A stretch of 7,304 bases of DNA, from contig DRKO01000335.1 of assembly GCA_011051745.1 (NCBI GenBank), positions 1-7,304 on the forward strand, in the 5' to 3' direction. Source of the DNA: Chloroflexota bacterium. Its GTDB lineage: Bacteria; Chloroflexota; Anaerolineae; Aggregatilineales; UBA3940. Each line of letters begins with the position of its first letter. Position 1 is the first letter of the stretch. Below, one piece after another: positions 6,438-7,304 of the stretch. The position numbers and the translations under genes are program-made. The notes beneath the pieces were generated by a model. That model did not search any database. It saw only the letters and a list, made by a program, of their open reading frames with translations, and was not told the DNA's origin.

Positions 6438-6443
6438 GAGGTG
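6438..6443 (+). promoter_or_regulatory. Ribosome binding site of the response regulator
   Basis: GAGGTG ends 4 bases before the ATG at 6448 (6 bases from the end of GAGG). It supports that ATG as the start. Confidence 0.6.
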
Positions 6444-6447
6444 CTTC

Positions 6448-7304
6448 ATGAGCCAGAGGTGGACGAAGCGCATCTTAATTGTTGACGATCAGCGTGAGAC
6501 CGGTCGCATGTTGCGCACCGGTCTGGAAATGCTGGAGCGGGGATACGCCGTCGTGGATGTTCCTTCCGGCGAGGAGGCTCTGCTGGAACTCCGGCGGCAG
6601 CCCTTTGATCTGGTTGTCTGTGATTATCTGTTACCCGGCATCTCAGGCCCGGAGCTTGTCCGGCGGGCACGGGGGCAGCAGGCCGATCTTCGCTTTCTTG
6701 TGATCACCGGCCAGGACCTTAACCATGTTCAGGCCGAATTTGAGGGGCTTGGCGTTCTGGGGATATTTGAGAAACCGATCGATCTGGATCGCTTTGTTGA
6801 AACGGTCAGCACTCTGCTGGACGGGGGAGCGGAGACGGCCTTTCAGCCCGTCCCGCCGCAGGAGGACGAGATCGGCCCCTCACCGGCGGGCGAGGCCCGG
6901 ATCAGCCGGTTGCTCTCCGCTCTGCTGGCCGATCTCGGAGCACACACTGTGGCCTTCACCAGCCGGGGAGGGCGGGTTGTCAGCCAGCAGGGCAGGCCGG
7001 ATGCGTCCCTGCCCTTTGAGGACCTGGTCGCGTTCCTGACCGCAAACTTTGTGACCACCACCCGCCTGTCCGTTCATCTGGGCGGCGGCCTGACCAGAGC
7101 GCTCCACTATTACGGCGGCAGCCGGTATGATATTTACACTCTGGCGGTGAACGATCACTTCTTCCTGATCATCCTCTTCCCCGGCGGTAGCCAGAAGCAG
7201 ATCGGGGCTGTGCTGCGCTACGGCCAGCGAGCGGTGCTGCAACTGCGGGCTCTGCTTGAGAGGGAGGCCCCCGCCCGGAGCGAGGAAGCCCGACAGGCCG
7301 GAAC
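6448..7304 (+). CDS. Response regulator with roadblock/LC7-like output domain (5' part)
   Basis: The frame from ATG 6448 is open to the right edge, giving 285 residues with no stop. Residues about 7-123 are a CheY-type receiver domain: acidic pair D13-D14 in ILIVDDQ, phosphoacceptor D59 in LVVCDYLLPG, T87 in FLVITGQ and K109 in FEKPID. An acidic, Pro-rich linker (about 126-148) follows. Residues about 149-270 resemble the roadblock/LC7 fold: a leading helix, then strands HTVAFTSRGGRVVSQQG, a helix, YDIYTLAVNDHFFLIILF and a final helix. No DNA-binding helix-turn-helix is visible. Roadblock proteins usually partner small Ras-like GTPases, as MglB does with MglA, so output is probably through protein contacts. 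No histidine kinase or GTPase gene is seen in the window; either could lie downstream. It is transcribed divergently from the MFS gene. Confidence 0.85.
   Translation, partial: MSQRWTKRILIVDDQRETGRMLRTGLEMLERGYAVVDVPSGEEALLELRRQPFDLVVCDYLLPGISGPELVRRARGQQADLRFLVITGQDLNHVQAEFEGLGVLGIFEKPIDLDRFVETVSTLLDGGAETAFQPVPPQEDEIGPSPAGEARISRLLSALLADLGAHTVAFTSRGGRVVSQQGRPDASLPFEDLVAFLTANFVTTTRLSVHLGGGLTRALHYYGGSRYDIYTLAVNDHFFLIILFPGGSQKQIGAVLRYGQRAVLQLRALLEREAPARSEEARQAG

Overview
The window looks like a fragment of a Chloroflexota chromosome, probably of the Anaerolineae type. The DNA is GC-rich. Two membrane-anchored surface proteins carry beta-sandwich domains, one with a long Pro/Thr 'TPTPT' linker of the kind common in that phylum. 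A GatZ/KbaZ-family protein and a response regulator with a roadblock-like output domain also fit. The lineage is inferred from gene style only; no phylogenetic marker is present.

Layout. (1) 1-597, +: the 3' part of an extracytoplasmic protein with a CopC-like domain, an Ig-like domain and a C-terminal membrane anchor. (2) 612-1376, -: a convergent membrane protein with two N-terminal helices, a Pro/Thr linker and an uncharacterised beta-rich C-terminal domain. A hairpin covers the junction of the two stops. (3) 1377-1672: a divergent regulatory region. (4) 1673-2281, +: a membrane methyltransferase of the isoprenylcysteine O-methyltransferase / PEMT-like type, followed at once by a possible 30-codon ORF. 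(5) 2479-4779, +: a two-gene operon of a class I tagatose-1,6-bisphosphate aldolase-like enzyme (LacD family) and a GatZ/KbaZ-family protein. (6) 4791-6194, -: a convergent 12-helix MFS transporter. (7) 6195-6447: a second divergent intergenic region with a perfect TATAAT and a possible short coupled ORF in front of the MFS gene. (8) 6448-7304, +: the 5' part of a response regulator whose receiver domain is joined to a roadblock/LC7-like domain; it runs off the right edge.

How the genes may work together. The only clear functional unit is the LacD-GatZ pair. LacD is a complete Schiff-base aldolase that needs no partner, and no GatY/KbaY catalytic subunit is present. The GatZ homologue is therefore unlikely to be a class II aldolase helper here. 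It may instead act as a sugar-phosphate 4-epimerase feeding the aldolase, as reported for some thermophile GatZ relatives. The MFS transporter, methyltransferase and regulator have no demonstrable link to this pair. I see no mobile elements, CRISPR arrays, rRNA or tRNA genes. Most of the window is ordinary chromosomal sequence; the points of interest are the enzyme pairing, the CopC-like domain without its usual copper motif, the regulator architecture and two possible small coupled ORFs.
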